Source: an uncultured Clostridia bacterium (GTDB lineage: Bacteria > Bacillota > Clostridia > Oscillospirales > Acutalibacteraceae). From it: DNA of 64,000 nt. The notes beneath the pieces were generated by a model that saw only the letters and a program-made list of their open reading frames with translations, searched no databases and was not told where the DNA came from. The translations under genes and the position numbers were made by a program. Below are positions 37,642-46,618 of this stretch, one piece after another. The number at the start of each line of letters is the position of its first letter. Positions within the stretch are counted from its first letter, which is position 1. The stretch lies in NCBI GenBank assembly GCA_944412445.1, contig CALYBJ010000001.1, forward strand, positions 1 to 64,000, read 5' to 3'.

Positions 37642-39117
37642 GTGACAGAAGAAAAACATGAGTTAAAAACAGAAACCGAAGGCGTTGACAGTAATTGGAG
37701 ATTTAAAGTTTTCAGGCTCAGAATGCCCATAAAGGCGATAATTGTTATTGTACTTTTGATTGCGGTAATTTCGGCGGCGGGATTTAAAGTCAGCAGAAGC
37801 AGGACACATGAGCTTGCGCTTTTTTATTTTCCCGGGGAGAACAGGTGCGAGGCGGTATGCGACGGAAAATTAAGCGAAAGCGTTATGGAAGGCGGAGGAG
37901 TATCGGCTGTCCGCTGGGGAAAGGAAAAGGGCTCCTGCGCAGTGCTTATGTCAAACGGCGGCAAATATACCTTATACTTTTCCGGAAACGGAGGAAGCTC
38001 GGTTAAAGTCAGCGAAAATGCAGGAAGCAGATTTGCGGTATCATATAACGGAAGAGCAGTGGTGTATTCGGGGGGCAACGGAGTGCTTTACAGATACGAC
38101 ACAAAGAAAAAATCAGGAGAGGAAATATCTCAGGAGGCAGACAGCTTCGCCGTATCACCTGACGGAGAAACGGTAATTTACAGCAAAGCCCGGGAGAGCG
38201 CCCGGAGCCTTTATATATACTCTCAGGGCAAGTCCCGGTATATAGCTGACAATTTTACGCCGGTGGGCGTATCCGACGACGGAGAATACATATATGCCGT
38301 AAGCGGAAGCGATATGTCCCTGTGTCTTTTGAATTTGGACGGTACTATGAAGTCAAAGCTGTGTACAGGTGTCAATACAAGCGGTATATGCTTTTCCGAG
38401 GATATGACGGTAGCGGTGTTTAACGACGGAGAATATACATATATATCTCAGGAGGGCAAAAGCAAGGTAAGGATAATACCCGATGAAGCGAAGCTTTTTT
38501 CGGAGAATGACGGCGTGCTGACGGATTCTTCGGGAACGGGTGCGGTATATCCGGAGGAAAGCCTGACAGAGCAGTTTTATTACTCGGAAAACAAAGACGG
38601 CACAAAGGTAATATTTTATATAGACGATAGCTTTAACAGGACAGATATAACGGAAGGGGCGAAAACGGCTCAGAAGGTGAAGGAAGGGCTTGTGTATCTT
38701 ACACCGGGAGGAGAAGTAAAGCTTTTTAAAAACGGTGAAAGCGTAACGGCGGAAAGCTCAGCCGTTTCTGCGGCAGGAGACAGCAGCGGAAAATACATAT
38801 ACTATATAACCGGAGAGGGAGAGCTTAGGGTCTGGAAGAACGGAGAAACCCAAACAATTGCATCCGGAACGGAAAAAATTTATATAACCGAAAAAAATGT
38901 GCTTCTGTATGTGCTGGGAAGCGGAGAAATGTATGCCGTAAAGAAACAGGGGCAGGGAGAAAAAATCGACGATAATGTGTACGGCTGCATTATACAGGGA
39001 AAATACGCCTATTATATGAAGAACTACAACAGCTCAAAGGGAGTATTCGAGCTTTACGGCTCAGAGGGAGACAGTGATTTTACCTTTATTGCAAAGGATG
39101 TAACATGTATAATATAA
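37642..39117 (+). CDS. Membrane-anchored beta-propeller-like protein
   Basis: This 491-residue protein has a cytoplasmic tail of ~28 residues, one membrane helix (~29-49) and a large extracytoplasmic domain made of repeated beta strands. Pairs such as GKYTLYFSGNGGSS, DGETVIYSKA and DGEYIYAVSG recall the TolB/WD40-like propeller repeat. The start is a GTG with AAGGGGTGAG upstream. No catalytic motif is seen. It could be a sensor or scaffold. It may be co-transcribed with the lipoprotein that follows at 68 bp. Confidence 0.7.
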   Translation: MTEEKHELKTETEGVDSNWRFKVFRLRMPIKAIIVIVLLIAVISAAGFKVSRSRTHELALFYFPGENRCEAVCDGKLSESVMEGGGVSAVRWGKEKGSCAVLMSNGGKYTLYFSGNGGSSVKVSENAGSRFAVSYNGRAVVYSGGNGVLYRYDTKKKSGEEISQEADSFAVSPDGETVIYSKARESARSLYIYSQGKSRYIADNFTPVGVSDDGEYIYAVSGSDMSLCLLNLDGTMKSKLCTGVNTSGICFSEDMTVAVFNDGEYTYISQEGKSKVRIIPDEAKLFSENDGVLTDSSGTGAVYPEESLTEQFYYSENKDGTKVIFYIDDSFNRTDITEGAKTAQKVKEGLVYLTPGGEVKLFKNGESVTAESSAVSAAGDSSGKYIYYITGEGELRVWKNGETQTIASGTEKIYITEKNVLLYVLGSGEMYAVKKQGQGEKIDDNVYGCIIQGKYAYYMKNYNSSKGVFELYGSEGDSDFTFIAKDVTCII

Positions 39118-39184
39118 GCTAAATTAAAAAAGAGTTAATATTGAGTTAAAAAAAATATGTTAATACTTTATACAGGTGATAAAA

Positions 39185-40021
39185 ATGAATAAAAGCGTAA
39201 TAAAAAAATTAATAAGCATTTTAGCGGCGGCGCTGATGGTTTTTGCCTTTACTTCATGCTCAAAGGACGGAGAAGAAGAAACCACTGAAGACAGAGGAGC
39301 GGTAAACGCACAGGTTCAGCAGGAGACTGAAACGGAATCCGAAACGGAAACCACAACCCAGCCGGAAACCACAACACAGCCGGAAACTACCACGGTTAAG
39401 GGAATGGAGATACAGGGAATAATCGATGTTCTTGAAACAAAGGTTTTTTATCTTGCGGGCAAAATGAACTTAACCGGCGGACAGACCATGGACGCAAAAA
39501 TTACCTGTAACAATGAGGATTCAAGGCTTGAGATGAGCTCAAATCAGATGAAAATTTCAATAATATATATGGGCGGAGTGCCTTATCTGGTTAACAATTC
39601 AAACAACAAATACGCCGTAATAGACGAAACGGCAGTGGACAGCATGGATCAGCTTATGAGCAGCTTTTCCTCAATGGGCTTTACAATGAACAGCGCCGAC
39701 ATGACCGATATGAAAAACATGATGTCAAACTTTGATATGAATATGGATTTCTCCCAGTACATTGAGGACGGAGAGTATATCGAGTATGACGCCAATATAA
39801 ACGGAACTAAATACATTTGCTCATCCTATGAAACGGATTACGGAATGATAAAAATATACACAACAGAGGGAGAGCTTAAAATTATAGATGTGTTTGATGC
39901 AGACGGCGTAAGGCAGATGAACTTTGAAGTTTCGGCGTTTATACCTGCGGTGCTGACCCCTATATCCTTAAACGGACTTACTCAGACAACGTCAATATTA
40001 AACGTATTTACAGCGTCATAA
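39185..40021 (+). CDS. Lipoprotein with Thr/Glu-rich linker
   Basis: This 278-residue lipoprotein has a signal peptide and lipobox (AFTSC, Cys at ~26), then an acidic Thr-rich linker containing TTTQPE repeats (~55-72), typical of surface-exposed clostridial proteins. The mature domain (~80-278) is rich in Met (many NM and DM pairs at ~150-195) and resembles the LppX/LolA-type or DUF6612-like all-beta fold that binds lipids, but I can only suggest this by style. The start at 39185 follows AGGTGA. Confidence 0.7.
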   Translation: MNKSVIKKLISILAAALMVFAFTSCSKDGEEETTEDRGAVNAQVQQETETESETETTTQPETTTQPETTTVKGMEIQGIIDVLETKVFYLAGKMNLTGGQTMDAKITCNNEDSRLEMSSNQMKISIIYMGGVPYLVNNSNNKYAVIDETAVDSMDQLMSSFSSMGFTMNSADMTDMKNMMSNFDMNMDFSQYIEDGEYIEYDANINGTKYICSSYETDYGMIKIYTTEGELKIIDVFDADGVRQMNFEVSAFIPAVLTPISLNGLTQTTSILNVFTAS

Positions 40022-40037
40022 TAAAACAAAAAAACAG

Positions 40038-40072
40038 GAGAACCGAGCTTTGCTGTTCGGTTCTCTTTTTTT
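40038..40072. terminator. Bidirectional terminator
   Basis: GAGAACCGA (40038-40046) pairs with TCGGTTCTC (40057-40065), followed by TTTTTTT. The minus strand also ends in a T-rich tail, so it can serve spoVT. Confidence 0.88.
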
Positions 40073-40116
40073 ACGGAGGTTATTACAGAAAATCAATGTT
40101 TACCCAATGTTTATAA

Positions 40117-40656
40117 TTATTCTTCGGTCTGCTTGCCTAAAAAGGATGCCGCTACCTGAGCCAATTTTATTTCCGCCTGAGTGGGAGCGGCGCCGCTTTC
40201 GCCGAAAAGAAGAATAACCGCTCCCGAAACATCGCCGCTGCCTACAATGGGATAAGCAATGGCTGCGTTTCTGTCAAGGCCTTCCACAGGCATAAGAGTT
40301 TTTTTGTCTGCTGAAGCTACGAAGCTTGAACGGTTTTCCATGATATCCTCAAGCTCCTTTGTAATATGCCTGTCGATAGTGTCTTTTTTTGAAAGACCGG
40401 TGCAGGATATAACATGGTCGCGGTCGGTAATAATAACGGGCATATTTGTTGCCCTGTAAAGGACTTCGGCGTACTGAGAGGTAAATTCGGACATTTCGCC
40501 CATGGGGGAATATTTTTTAAAAATCACTTCTCCGTCAGCGTCGGTATATATTTCAAGGGGATCGCCCTCTCTTATTCTCATGGTGCGGCGTATCTCCTTG
40601 GGGATAACAACTCTGCCTAAATCATCAATTCTTCTGACAATTCCTGTTGCTTTCAT
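40117..40656 (-). CDS. spoVT: Stage V sporulation protein T, AbrB-family regulator
   Basis: SpoVT (179 aa) is a late sporulation transcription factor that adjusts sigma-G-dependent genes in the forespore of Bacillus. The N-terminal swapped-hairpin AbrB domain reads GIVRRIDDLGRVVIPKEIRR (residues ~4-23), and a GAF-like domain fills ~60-178. The ATG at 40656 is preceded by GGAGTG; an upstream GTG at 40665 would add three residues. Its presence indicates that the lineage sporulates or recently did. Confidence 0.94.
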   Translation of the reverse strand: MKATGIVRRIDDLGRVVIPKEIRRTMRIREGDPLEIYTDADGEVIFKKYSPMGEMSEFTSQYAEVLYRATNMPVIITDRDHVISCTGLSKKDTIDRHITKELEDIMENRSSFVASADKKTLMPVEGLDRNAAIAYPIVGSGDVSGAVILLFGESGAAPTQAEIKLAQVAASFLGKQTEE

Positions 40657-40665
40657 AAATTTCAC

Positions 40666-41099
40666 TCCAAAAAAATCTTATTCACTTTGCATTTGCAAGG
40701 GTAGTTTGTGCAAAAAAAGTCTTAATATGCAGTGTTTGCAAGGATTGCAAAAAATGGAACGCTGAAAACAAATTTAAAATTATGGCTAAATTTACTAAAA
40801 ACTGCAAAATTATGTTGACTTTTATGTGTATTTACGGTAAAATTTTTACGGGATAAAAAATTTTTTACTGTGGCGGAGTATATTCTGAAATATTACGGCA
40901 GTCAGGGTTTAAATGATCGAGTGTCCTGAGAAGAAATGCTTTGCGGCGGGGTTGTCTTTTCTTGACAAACTTTGCTTTGTGCTTTTATGCATATGATTTT
41001 TTATTTTATAGTAAGCTTTGATAATTTTAAGATATAATAAAATCATTTTTATCCTACACAGCCGTAAACGGTATAATTAAAAACTAAAAAAGAGGTATT
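40666..41099. other. 434-bp intergenic region between spoVT and the accessory island
   Basis: No open reading frame with a ribosome binding site is seen. A plus-strand promoter-like pair, TTGACT (40815-40820) and TAAAAT (40838-40843) with a 17-bp spacer, would start transcription near 40850. Two palindromes follow: CGGTAAAATTTTTACGG near 40834-40850 and a TTGTC/GACAA hairpin near 40952-40978. A TCAGG...CCTGA pairing at ~40899-40930 is also possible. This could be a long leader or an untranslated RNA, but no known family is recognised. Confidence 0.35.
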
Positions 41100-41636
41100 A
41101 TGAATAAGATTAAAAGCAAAGATATAAAAAGACATAATTACAAAAGCAGTGAAAAGGAAGTCGCCGTTTACAATGAGCTTGATTTTGACGGAGGCTTGAT
41201 TGAAGAAATGAGCCTGTCGGAAAAAAGTGATTTTTTTCGTCTTGCAAGCGAATTAAATGAAATTCTGCTTAAAATCTTTAACTGTTTTTCGGAAAAGGAA
41301 ATTATTACAGGACCTTTTGAAAATTATATAAATTATTGCCGCTGGAAGAATTTAAACAGCTTTACTATTGTAAAACAGCTTAAAGAAGTAATTAAAAATA
41401 AAGAATACATAAAAATAGATACCGAAAAAGATTTTGCGGTTATTGAAAAAATTACAGAGGGAAATATGCGGTATTTATCACAGATTTCCTTTTATCTTCC
41501 TGTAAACAGGATTCGTATACAGGTTATGCACCATACGGGGTTTGTTTTATATTCCGAAAAAGCAGAAAATATTTATCCTCTGATAAAAGAAATAATTAAG
41601 GATTATAAGGGGTGGCTCTCGGAGTTAAGATGCTGA
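41100..41636 (+). CDS. Hypothetical cytosolic protein
   Basis: This 178-residue protein has no signal peptide or membrane segment. It has a basic N-terminus (residues 1-20) and a mixed alpha/beta body, with a central strand-rich part around ISFYLPVNRIRIQVMHHTGF and a final helix (LIKEIIKDYKGWLSEL). No known motif is recognised. Its size, charge pattern and lipoprotein neighbours resemble orphan immunity-type proteins, but there is no toxin gene to support that. AGAGGT supports the start. Confidence 0.6.
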   Translation: MNKIKSKDIKRHNYKSSEKEVAVYNELDFDGGLIEEMSLSEKSDFFRLASELNEILLKIFNCFSEKEIITGPFENYINYCRWKNLNSFTIVKQLKEVIKNKEYIKIDTEKDFAVIEKITEGNMRYLSQISFYLPVNRIRIQVMHHTGFVLYSEKAENIYPLIKEIIKDYKGWLSELRC

Positions 41637-41703
41637 TTACCGTATTACATCAGAAATATTTGCTGCCCCAATAATATGCGGTAATGGTGAAAGGAGTTAT
41701 ATT

Positions 41704-42624
41704 ATGAAAAATATTAACAGACTGATTTCTTTGTTATCGGCGTTTGTTTTAATTTTCTTCTGCTCCTCCTGCGGACAGGATGAAAATACCAAAAAGCAAA
41801 CCATAGAGTTTGACGACGGCTCCTTTATAGTTCAGCAAAACGGTCCTGTTTATTATCACCGCTTGTTTGACGATTATGTTTTGCGCAGCGGAGACGGCTT
41901 CTTTTATCAGGAGCTTATTAAAAAGGACAAAGACGTGCCTTTTACGGAAACATCGCTGGGTGTTCCTCAGGGATATTATGTGAAATACTTTTTTGACCCG
42001 GAAGGATATATAGCATATTACAGAATTATTCAGGCTCAGGATACAGAAGCTGACGGGGGTTATTCAAAAAATATAGGAGGAGAAAAAAGAACTGTTCTCT
42101 CCGAAAACGCAGTGCTGTTTGACTGCGAAAAAAATACCGAAACGCTGTTCGCCGCAATGAACGAGCTTTATGATTACTGCGAAAGCAGTAATATAAACAT
42201 AGGCGCTGAGTATTACGCCGCCGGAAGCGGAAGCGTTCCTGCCTCTTGGGCGGCGGAATCAAACGGGTGGAAAATCGAGAAAACTCCCTGGGACTACTGC
42301 ACCGTAAAAAACGGCAGATACGATGTTTTTTCAGGTGAAATAGATTTCTGCGGAGTAAAGGAAAATTATTTGTTTTTCCGTTTGCAGATAACCGATGACG
42401 TGGATTTAATAAAAGGAGTTAACGAGGGAATAGAGTATGATTTTGACAGCCCCGTAGATACTAAAAGAAAAAGTCTTACAGACGAATGTAATGTTTATGC
42501 CGATAAGTATATTTTGATAAATACTGCGTCCGATGAAATCAGCATTTTTAATTCCGAAGAAGAATTTAAGGCCGGACTTCCGTTTTCTGAGGAAGATTTA
42601 AAAAATTATGAAATAAAAATTTAA
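41704..42624 (+). CDS. Lipoprotein, function unknown
   Basis: This 306-residue protein has a signal peptide with a lipobox (FFCSSC, Cys at ~23). The mature part is acidic and rich in aromatic residues, with segments such as GPVYYHRLFDDYVLRSGDG and WDYCTVKNGRYDVFSGE that suggest a beta-rich fold. It has no recognised domain. AAAGGAG supports the start. It is 68 bp after the previous hypothetical gene and belongs to the series of lipoproteins in this island. Confidence 0.68.
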   Translation: MKNINRLISLLSAFVLIFFCSSCGQDENTKKQTIEFDDGSFIVQQNGPVYYHRLFDDYVLRSGDGFFYQELIKKDKDVPFTETSLGVPQGYYVKYFFDPEGYIAYYRIIQAQDTEADGGYSKNIGGEKRTVLSENAVLFDCEKNTETLFAAMNELYDYCESSNINIGAEYYAAGSGSVPASWAAESNGWKIEKTPWDYCTVKNGRYDVFSGEIDFCGVKENYLFFRLQITDDVDLIKGVNEGIEYDFDSPVDTKRKSLTDECNVYADKYILINTASDEISIFNSEEEFKAGLPFSEEDLKNYEIKI

Positions 42625-42725
42625 AAGAGTAAAGACATACTTCGTATTGGGATATATAAAAGGCGTTTATTTATAAAAGACAAGTCATTATTTTATTTTT
42701 GGAATTGAAGGTGTTAAGTAAAGCA

Positions 42726-43022
42726 ATGTGTCTGTTATTTCAGTTGCTGAAAAAAGTTCAAAAAAATCCTTATATATATATGGGCGATAAAAATCTAAGC
42801 AAATTAAAATTCTTTATTGACGGTTATTTGACTTGCGCGCAGGAACATAATGATTTTGATTCTGTTCGGGATTTTGAGGATTTTAAACTATTTATTGAAA
42901 AATCATTTTCTCCTATCATAACCGAAAACAGTTATTATAGCTATATCGAAAAAGCCTGCAAGTCTGAAACGGAAGCTTTTGAAAAATTTTTTGCATTATT
43001 CGGTGAATTTATTGCAGAATAG
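42726..43022 (+). CDS. Small hypothetical protein
   Basis: This is an about 98-residue, mostly helical cytosolic protein. It has a helical pair around KLKFFIDGYLTCAQEH and DFEDFKLFIEKSF, and a third helix near the end. I prefer the ATG at 42726, with AAGGTG upstream at long spacing; a TTG at 42699 or GTG at 42711 would lengthen it by 9 or 5 residues. No family is recognised. The helical build and its position between lipoprotein genes resemble small immunity proteins, but this is weak. Confidence 0.5.
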   Translation: MCLLFQLLKKVQKNPYIYMGDKNLSKLKFFIDGYLTCAQEHNDFDSVRDFEDFKLFIEKSFSPIITENSYYSYIEKACKSETEAFEKFFALFGEFIAE

Positions 43023-43079
43023 GGCGCAAATCAAAAAGTATAAAAGTATGAATTGAAATTATATGAAAGGAGTTTTTTT

Positions 43080-43478
43080 ATGAAAAAACAAGTCAGTATT
43101 TTATTTACGGTTATTGTGCTGGTGCTGTTTTCCTCATGCGACAGCAAAACAGCGGATAACGAGCAAACCACTGATGAAATTCAGAGAGAAACATATGTCG
43201 CGGAAATAACAGATACATACGACAGCGATTTGCAGCTGCTTTATGACAGTGAAGATATTTCATGGGCATATCTGCCTAAATACGGCGGTGTCGGCGGACA
43301 TTTTATAAGTCTTGTTGACGAAAATGAGTATAATGAGTGGTTCAACTCTTTTGACTGCGTAAATCCACAGGGAACCAGAGACGGCGATGAGTATAATATT
43401 TATACTTTTATAAAGGAATTTAATATATCGAAAGAGGATTTTATTAAGGCTAATGAATCTTTCGTATATACTGAATGA
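43080..43478 (+). CDS. Lipoprotein, N-terminal part of a split gene
   Basis: This 132-residue frame starts at an ATG after AAAGGAG and has a lipoprotein signal (VLVLFSSC). The mature part includes the SWAYLPKYGGVGGHF and NEYNEWFNSFDC segments, and stops abruptly after NESFVYTE. The next frame (43453-43743) overlaps it by 26 bp in the +1 frame and reads on with EEIDLLFNSDEEY, as if the two were one protein. A decayed copy at 45251-45482 keeps pieces of both parts in order. I infer one gene broken by a frameshift. Confidence 0.65.
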   Translation: MKKQVSILFTVIVLVLFSSCDSKTADNEQTTDEIQRETYVAEITDTYDSDLQLLYDSEDISWAYLPKYGGVGGHFISLVDENEYNEWFNSFDCVNPQGTRDGDEYNIYTFIKEFNISKEDFIKANESFVYTE

Positions 43479-43743
43479 GGAAATTGACCTGCTGTTTAAT
43501 TCCGACGAGGAATATGTGCTTGACCGTATAGTAAATCCCTATGCCGTAAGGATAGGGCATAAAATATATACTCCCTTTTGGCTTGCAACGCATACCGCGG
43601 ACGATTACAGGGCAGAGGGAATTACGCCTGAAATGTTAAGTGAAAAAGCCGATAAGATAAGATCTTTATTTTCTGAATATTATGCCGACTATGTGCAGAC
43701 GTTTGATGAAAGCTATTCCGAATTAGCGGAAAACGCGTCATAA
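43453..43743 (+). CDS. C-terminal part of the split lipoprotein gene
   Basis: This 96-residue frame has no signal peptide of its own and only a weak AAGG before its ATG. Its content (DLLFNSDEEYVLDRIVNPYA, then EGITPEMLSEKADKIRS and FDESYSELAEN) continues the lipoprotein frame upstream. Removing one base near 43475 joins the two. It may be untranslated, produced by ribosomal slippage, or started at its own ATG by coupling. The matching C-terminal segment survives in the duplicate at 45.3 kb. Confidence 0.55.
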   Translation: MNLSYILNEEIDLLFNSDEEYVLDRIVNPYAVRIGHKIYTPFWLATHTADDYRAEGITPEMLSEKADKIRSLFSEYYADYVQTFDESYSELAENAS

Positions 43744-43916
43744 AATCAGCCAATGTCATAAATTCATTATATATAACCGCTTCCGTTTGCAGGCAGAAGC
43801 GATAAACTGATTTTGATTATGAATATTCTTATCAAACAAAACAATATCCGCATTTTTCAGACGCAATGCGAATTAATGAAATATATTTTTTTTATACTAA
43901 ATAAAGCGGTGATATT

Positions 43917-44576
43917 TTGAAAAATGCTTTCTTTAAAATTCTTCTTATACTTCTTGCAATAGCTGTTGGAATGTATGCAGTCTCAGGCAATACAATCCGC
44001 TATAAAACGCATACAGATAAAACAACTCTGAATGCGGTATTGACAGGCATTCCTTCGGATAAGACGTCGATAAACAAAAACACGAGCGGGCGTAATTATT
44101 ATGACGCTCTGAATTCGTATGAATACGAGAATCTCTCTTTTTGGCAGGCGCTTGCCTTTTTCGCTGAATCCACGGATGCAATATCGTACATATTTACTTC
44201 ATCAACGGCAACAAGCGGGGAAGAGTACGACTCGGTCTTTCTGATTGGATATGCTGTTATATCAGACGATGAGCAGCTCTATCTATATATTTCCTACGGC
44301 GGCGATAACCCGGGAAATACTGTCTATCGGGCAAAAGGCGAGGTCGATCTGTCCGCTTTTGACAAAAATGATTTTGAGAAGTCGGAAATCGTTCCGGACT
44401 TGCTGCACGATGCAGGTATGCGGCTTGCCTTGTTTTGCCGAAATTATGCGTTTCTGATTATTGCCCTGGCTGCTGTTGCTCTGTTCTGTTTGTTCTTTTT
44501 TGTAAGACTTCATAAAAGAAGAAAAACGGAAAATGACCTTGCATACGGAAAGGGAACTGACGACAAACCTGTATAA
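43917..44576 (+). CDS. Bitopic membrane protein with extracytoplasmic domain
   Basis: This 219-residue protein has an N-terminal hydrophobic segment (residues ~5-23), an extracellular middle domain (~30-175) and a C-terminal transmembrane helix (~180-200) ending in a basic cytoplasmic tail (LHKRRKTEND). The start is a TTG with GGTGA upstream, so it is only moderately supported. No recognised motif. Its base composition is slightly higher in GC than the neighbouring hypothetical genes. Confidence 0.65.
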   Translation: MKNAFFKILLILLAIAVGMYAVSGNTIRYKTHTDKTTLNAVLTGIPSDKTSINKNTSGRNYYDALNSYEYENLSFWQALAFFAESTDAISYIFTSSTATSGEEYDSVFLIGYAVISDDEQLYLYISYGGDNPGNTVYRAKGEVDLSAFDKNDFEKSEIVPDLLHDAGMRLALFCRNYAFLIIALAAVALFCLFFFVRLHKRRKTENDLAYGKGTDDKPV

Positions 44577-44799
44577 AAAGATTCATGAATACATGGAAGC
44601 CCATGACCTGTAATTATAAAGAGTAAAGTATATACTCACTATCAGGCAAATAAAAGCGATTGCTGTTTTTTTTTGCTGCAATGATCTTCCTCAGAGGAAG
44701 CTCACGGAATCAGTAAGTACGGTACTATCATAATTTTTTATTATACTTTTCATATATGGAATTGAGGCGTTTTAAATTATTAATATAAAAGGAAAAAAC

Positions 44800-45216
44800 A
44801 TGAAAAACAGGGTAAAATTAAGCGATATTATGGGCTGCTGCCATTGTTCTGTTGTTACTTTCTATTTTAATATAAGAAGTTATAAAATAGAGCAAATCTG
44901 CGATATCTTAGAAAAATGTAAATTGCAGAAAGAATATTTTGAAAATTATTATTATGAATTTGATTATATTCCTCTTCCCATTTCAAATGAAGCGGAGATT
45001 ATCAGAGAATTTATTGCACAGCAGAATAACAGGAAGTACATAAAATATTTTTCCGGTATTTCGGATGAAAACTTATGGATGGAATTTGACAATATTTTTC
45101 ATTATGGTGACGAACGTGATCATTGGGATATTTATTATCATAATCGAATAAAAAAGATTGCCGAAGCATGGTGCAGGGATAATCATATATTATTTGCTGA
45201 CGATACCGAATGGTAA
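44800..45216 (+). CDS. UPF0158-like protein
   Basis: This 138-residue cytosolic protein matches the layout of the UPF0158 family: an early ISNEAEIIREFIAQ, a Phe-containing centre, and the late WDIYYHNRIKKIAEAWCRDN, close to the family's W-x-aromatic...AxEWCxxN ending. Family function is unknown. The family call is from motif resemblance and not from an alignment. AAAGGA supports the ATG. It precedes the decayed lipoprotein copy. Confidence 0.62.
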   Translation: MKNRVKLSDIMGCCHCSVVTFYFNIRSYKIEQICDILEKCKLQKEYFENYYYEFDYIPLPISNEAEIIREFIAQQNNRKYIKYFSGISDENLWMEFDNIFHYGDERDHWDIYYHNRIKKIAEAWCRDNHILFADDTEW

Positions 45217-45250
45217 TAATATTTTACGGGAATATTAATATTTATGATGA

Positions 45251-45482
45251 TTTCCTAATGTGACAGAAAAACAGAGGATAACGAGCAAACCGCCGATGAA
45301 ATTCAGATGAAGCATATCCTGCGGACGGTAACAGGGCAGAGGGAATTACGCCTGAAATGTTAAGTGAAAAAGCCGATAAAATAAGGTCTTTTTTTGCGGG
45401 CTATTATGACGACTATTTGCGGACGTTTGACGAAAGCTGCTCCGAATTAGTGGAAAATCCGCAGTTGAAAATAATAAGTTAA
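45251..45482 (+). pseudogene. Decayed, internally deleted copy of the split lipoprotein gene
   Basis: About 230 bp match two separate parts of the gene at 43.1-43.7 kb: ACAGAGGATAACGAGCAAAC... matches ~43131-43200, and ACAGGGCAGAGGGAATTACG... matches ~43600-43743. Roughly 400 bp in between are missing, and the junction lies at similar short sequences (CATATGTCGCGGA and CATACCGCGGACG). The start codon and signal peptide are gone. The remaining C-terminal frame reads EMLSEKADKIRSFFAGYYDD. Confidence 0.8.
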
Positions 45483-45522
45483 AAAGAATTGATAATTTTA
45501 TAAATTACGGGAGATTAAACTT

Positions 45523-46518
45523 ATGAAAAAAATACTTACGGTAATTTTAATCACAGCGGTTTTTTTGATTTTGCCGTCATGCGGCGGTGAAAAGGAAAAT
45601 TATTTTTCCGCTGAGCTTACGGCTTCTCAGGTTTTTTCTGACAATGCAGGCGCTCTGAATTCAGATGCTGCCGTGTGCGTTTACGGCGAATATTATATTG
45701 CGAAAAAACATAATTATGAAGATAACAGCAACAGCATTGTAACGGTTGACAGAAAAACAAAAGAAAGCAGTGTAATATACAAAAGGACAGGTGAGATATT
45801 ATCATTAAAGCCTGTAAGCAATACGGAAATCTGTCTGCTTGACGCCGACGACAGACTGTCATATATAAATCTTAATCTTGAAACGGGAAAAACTACGAAA
45901 ATCACTCCGGAAATTTCTTCTCAAGGGGAGATTTTAAGCATTACCCCGTATTTTACCGAAAGCACCGTATATATTGACGCTTTGACAGGCGCGGCAAATG
46001 AGGGCGAGCCTTACCATTCTCTGTATACTTTCAACGGCGGCACTTATGCGCCCTTTATTGAAAACTGCTCTCAGTTTCAGATTTCAGAGGGCGGCGTACT
46101 GTATTCATACGGAGGCAGTATAATGTTTAAGGACAGTGACGGCAAAGAACAGGAGCTGCTTTCTTTTGATTTCGACAATGTTTTTAATGTTTTTGCCGGT
46201 AAATATTTGGTTTCATGCGCTAAGGGATATTATGAAATCATAGATCCTTTTACAAATGAAACAATATGCTCTGAAGCCGATATTTCAAAAAGCGGAAACG
46301 GCGGATTTGAAGGCGGCGTTGCAGTTTACGGAGAAAATATGTATTTTTCAACATACAGCGGAATCGAACAGCTTAACTTAACAAGCGGAAAAACCGAAAA
46401 GCTTGTCAGCGTATACCCTGATTACTTTTTTGTTTTTGAAGATAAGCTGTTTTTTGAAACAGGGGACAGCGTGTTTGTATACAATATAAATAATTCCGCC
46501 ATAGAAACGCTGTTTTAA
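45523..46518 (+). CDS. Lipoprotein with propeller-like repeats
   Basis: This 331-residue lipoprotein has the signal MKKILTVILITAVFLILPSC, with Cys20 as the lipid site. The mature part shows repeated beta-strand blocks (for example DRKTKESSVIYKRTGEILSL, GSIMFKDSDGKEQELLSFD and ENMYFSTYSGIEQLNL) resembling the DUF5050 or propeller-type sensors found next to signalling genes in Clostridia. No catalytic motif. GGGAGA supports the start and a terminator follows. Confidence 0.68.
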   Translation: MKKILTVILITAVFLILPSCGGEKENYFSAELTASQVFSDNAGALNSDAAVCVYGEYYIAKKHNYEDNSNSIVTVDRKTKESSVIYKRTGEILSLKPVSNTEICLLDADDRLSYINLNLETGKTTKITPEISSQGEILSITPYFTESTVYIDALTGAANEGEPYHSLYTFNGGTYAPFIENCSQFQISEGGVLYSYGGSIMFKDSDGKEQELLSFDFDNVFNVFAGKYLVSCAKGYYEIIDPFTNETICSEADISKSGNGGFEGGVAVYGENMYFSTYSGIEQLNLTSGKTEKLVSVYPDYFFVFEDKLFFETGDSVFVYNINNSAIETLF

Positions 46519-46578
46519 AAAATTTACAGCTAAAGGGAATTTTACAGAGGGAAAAGATACTGAGAGTATGCAAAAGGA

Positions 46579-46606
46579 AAAACAGCCTCTTATAGGGGCT
46601 GTTTTT
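46579..46606. terminator. Bidirectional terminator
   Basis: The stem AACAGCCTC / GGGGCTGTT with a 5-nt loop and flanking A and T runs separates two convergent genes. Confidence 0.82.
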
Positions 46607-46618
46607 ATGTGTCAAAAA

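Noticed and set aside
39340-39400. Short repeats in the lipoprotein gene at 39.2 kb considered as a CRISPR or DNA repeat
   Set aside because: They encode the TTTQPE linker in frame and have no spacer structure.
41100-45216. Toxin-immunity cassette
   Set aside because: Small soluble proteins resemble immunity proteins in size, but no toxin domain, RHS/YD repeat, LXG or delivery gene is present.
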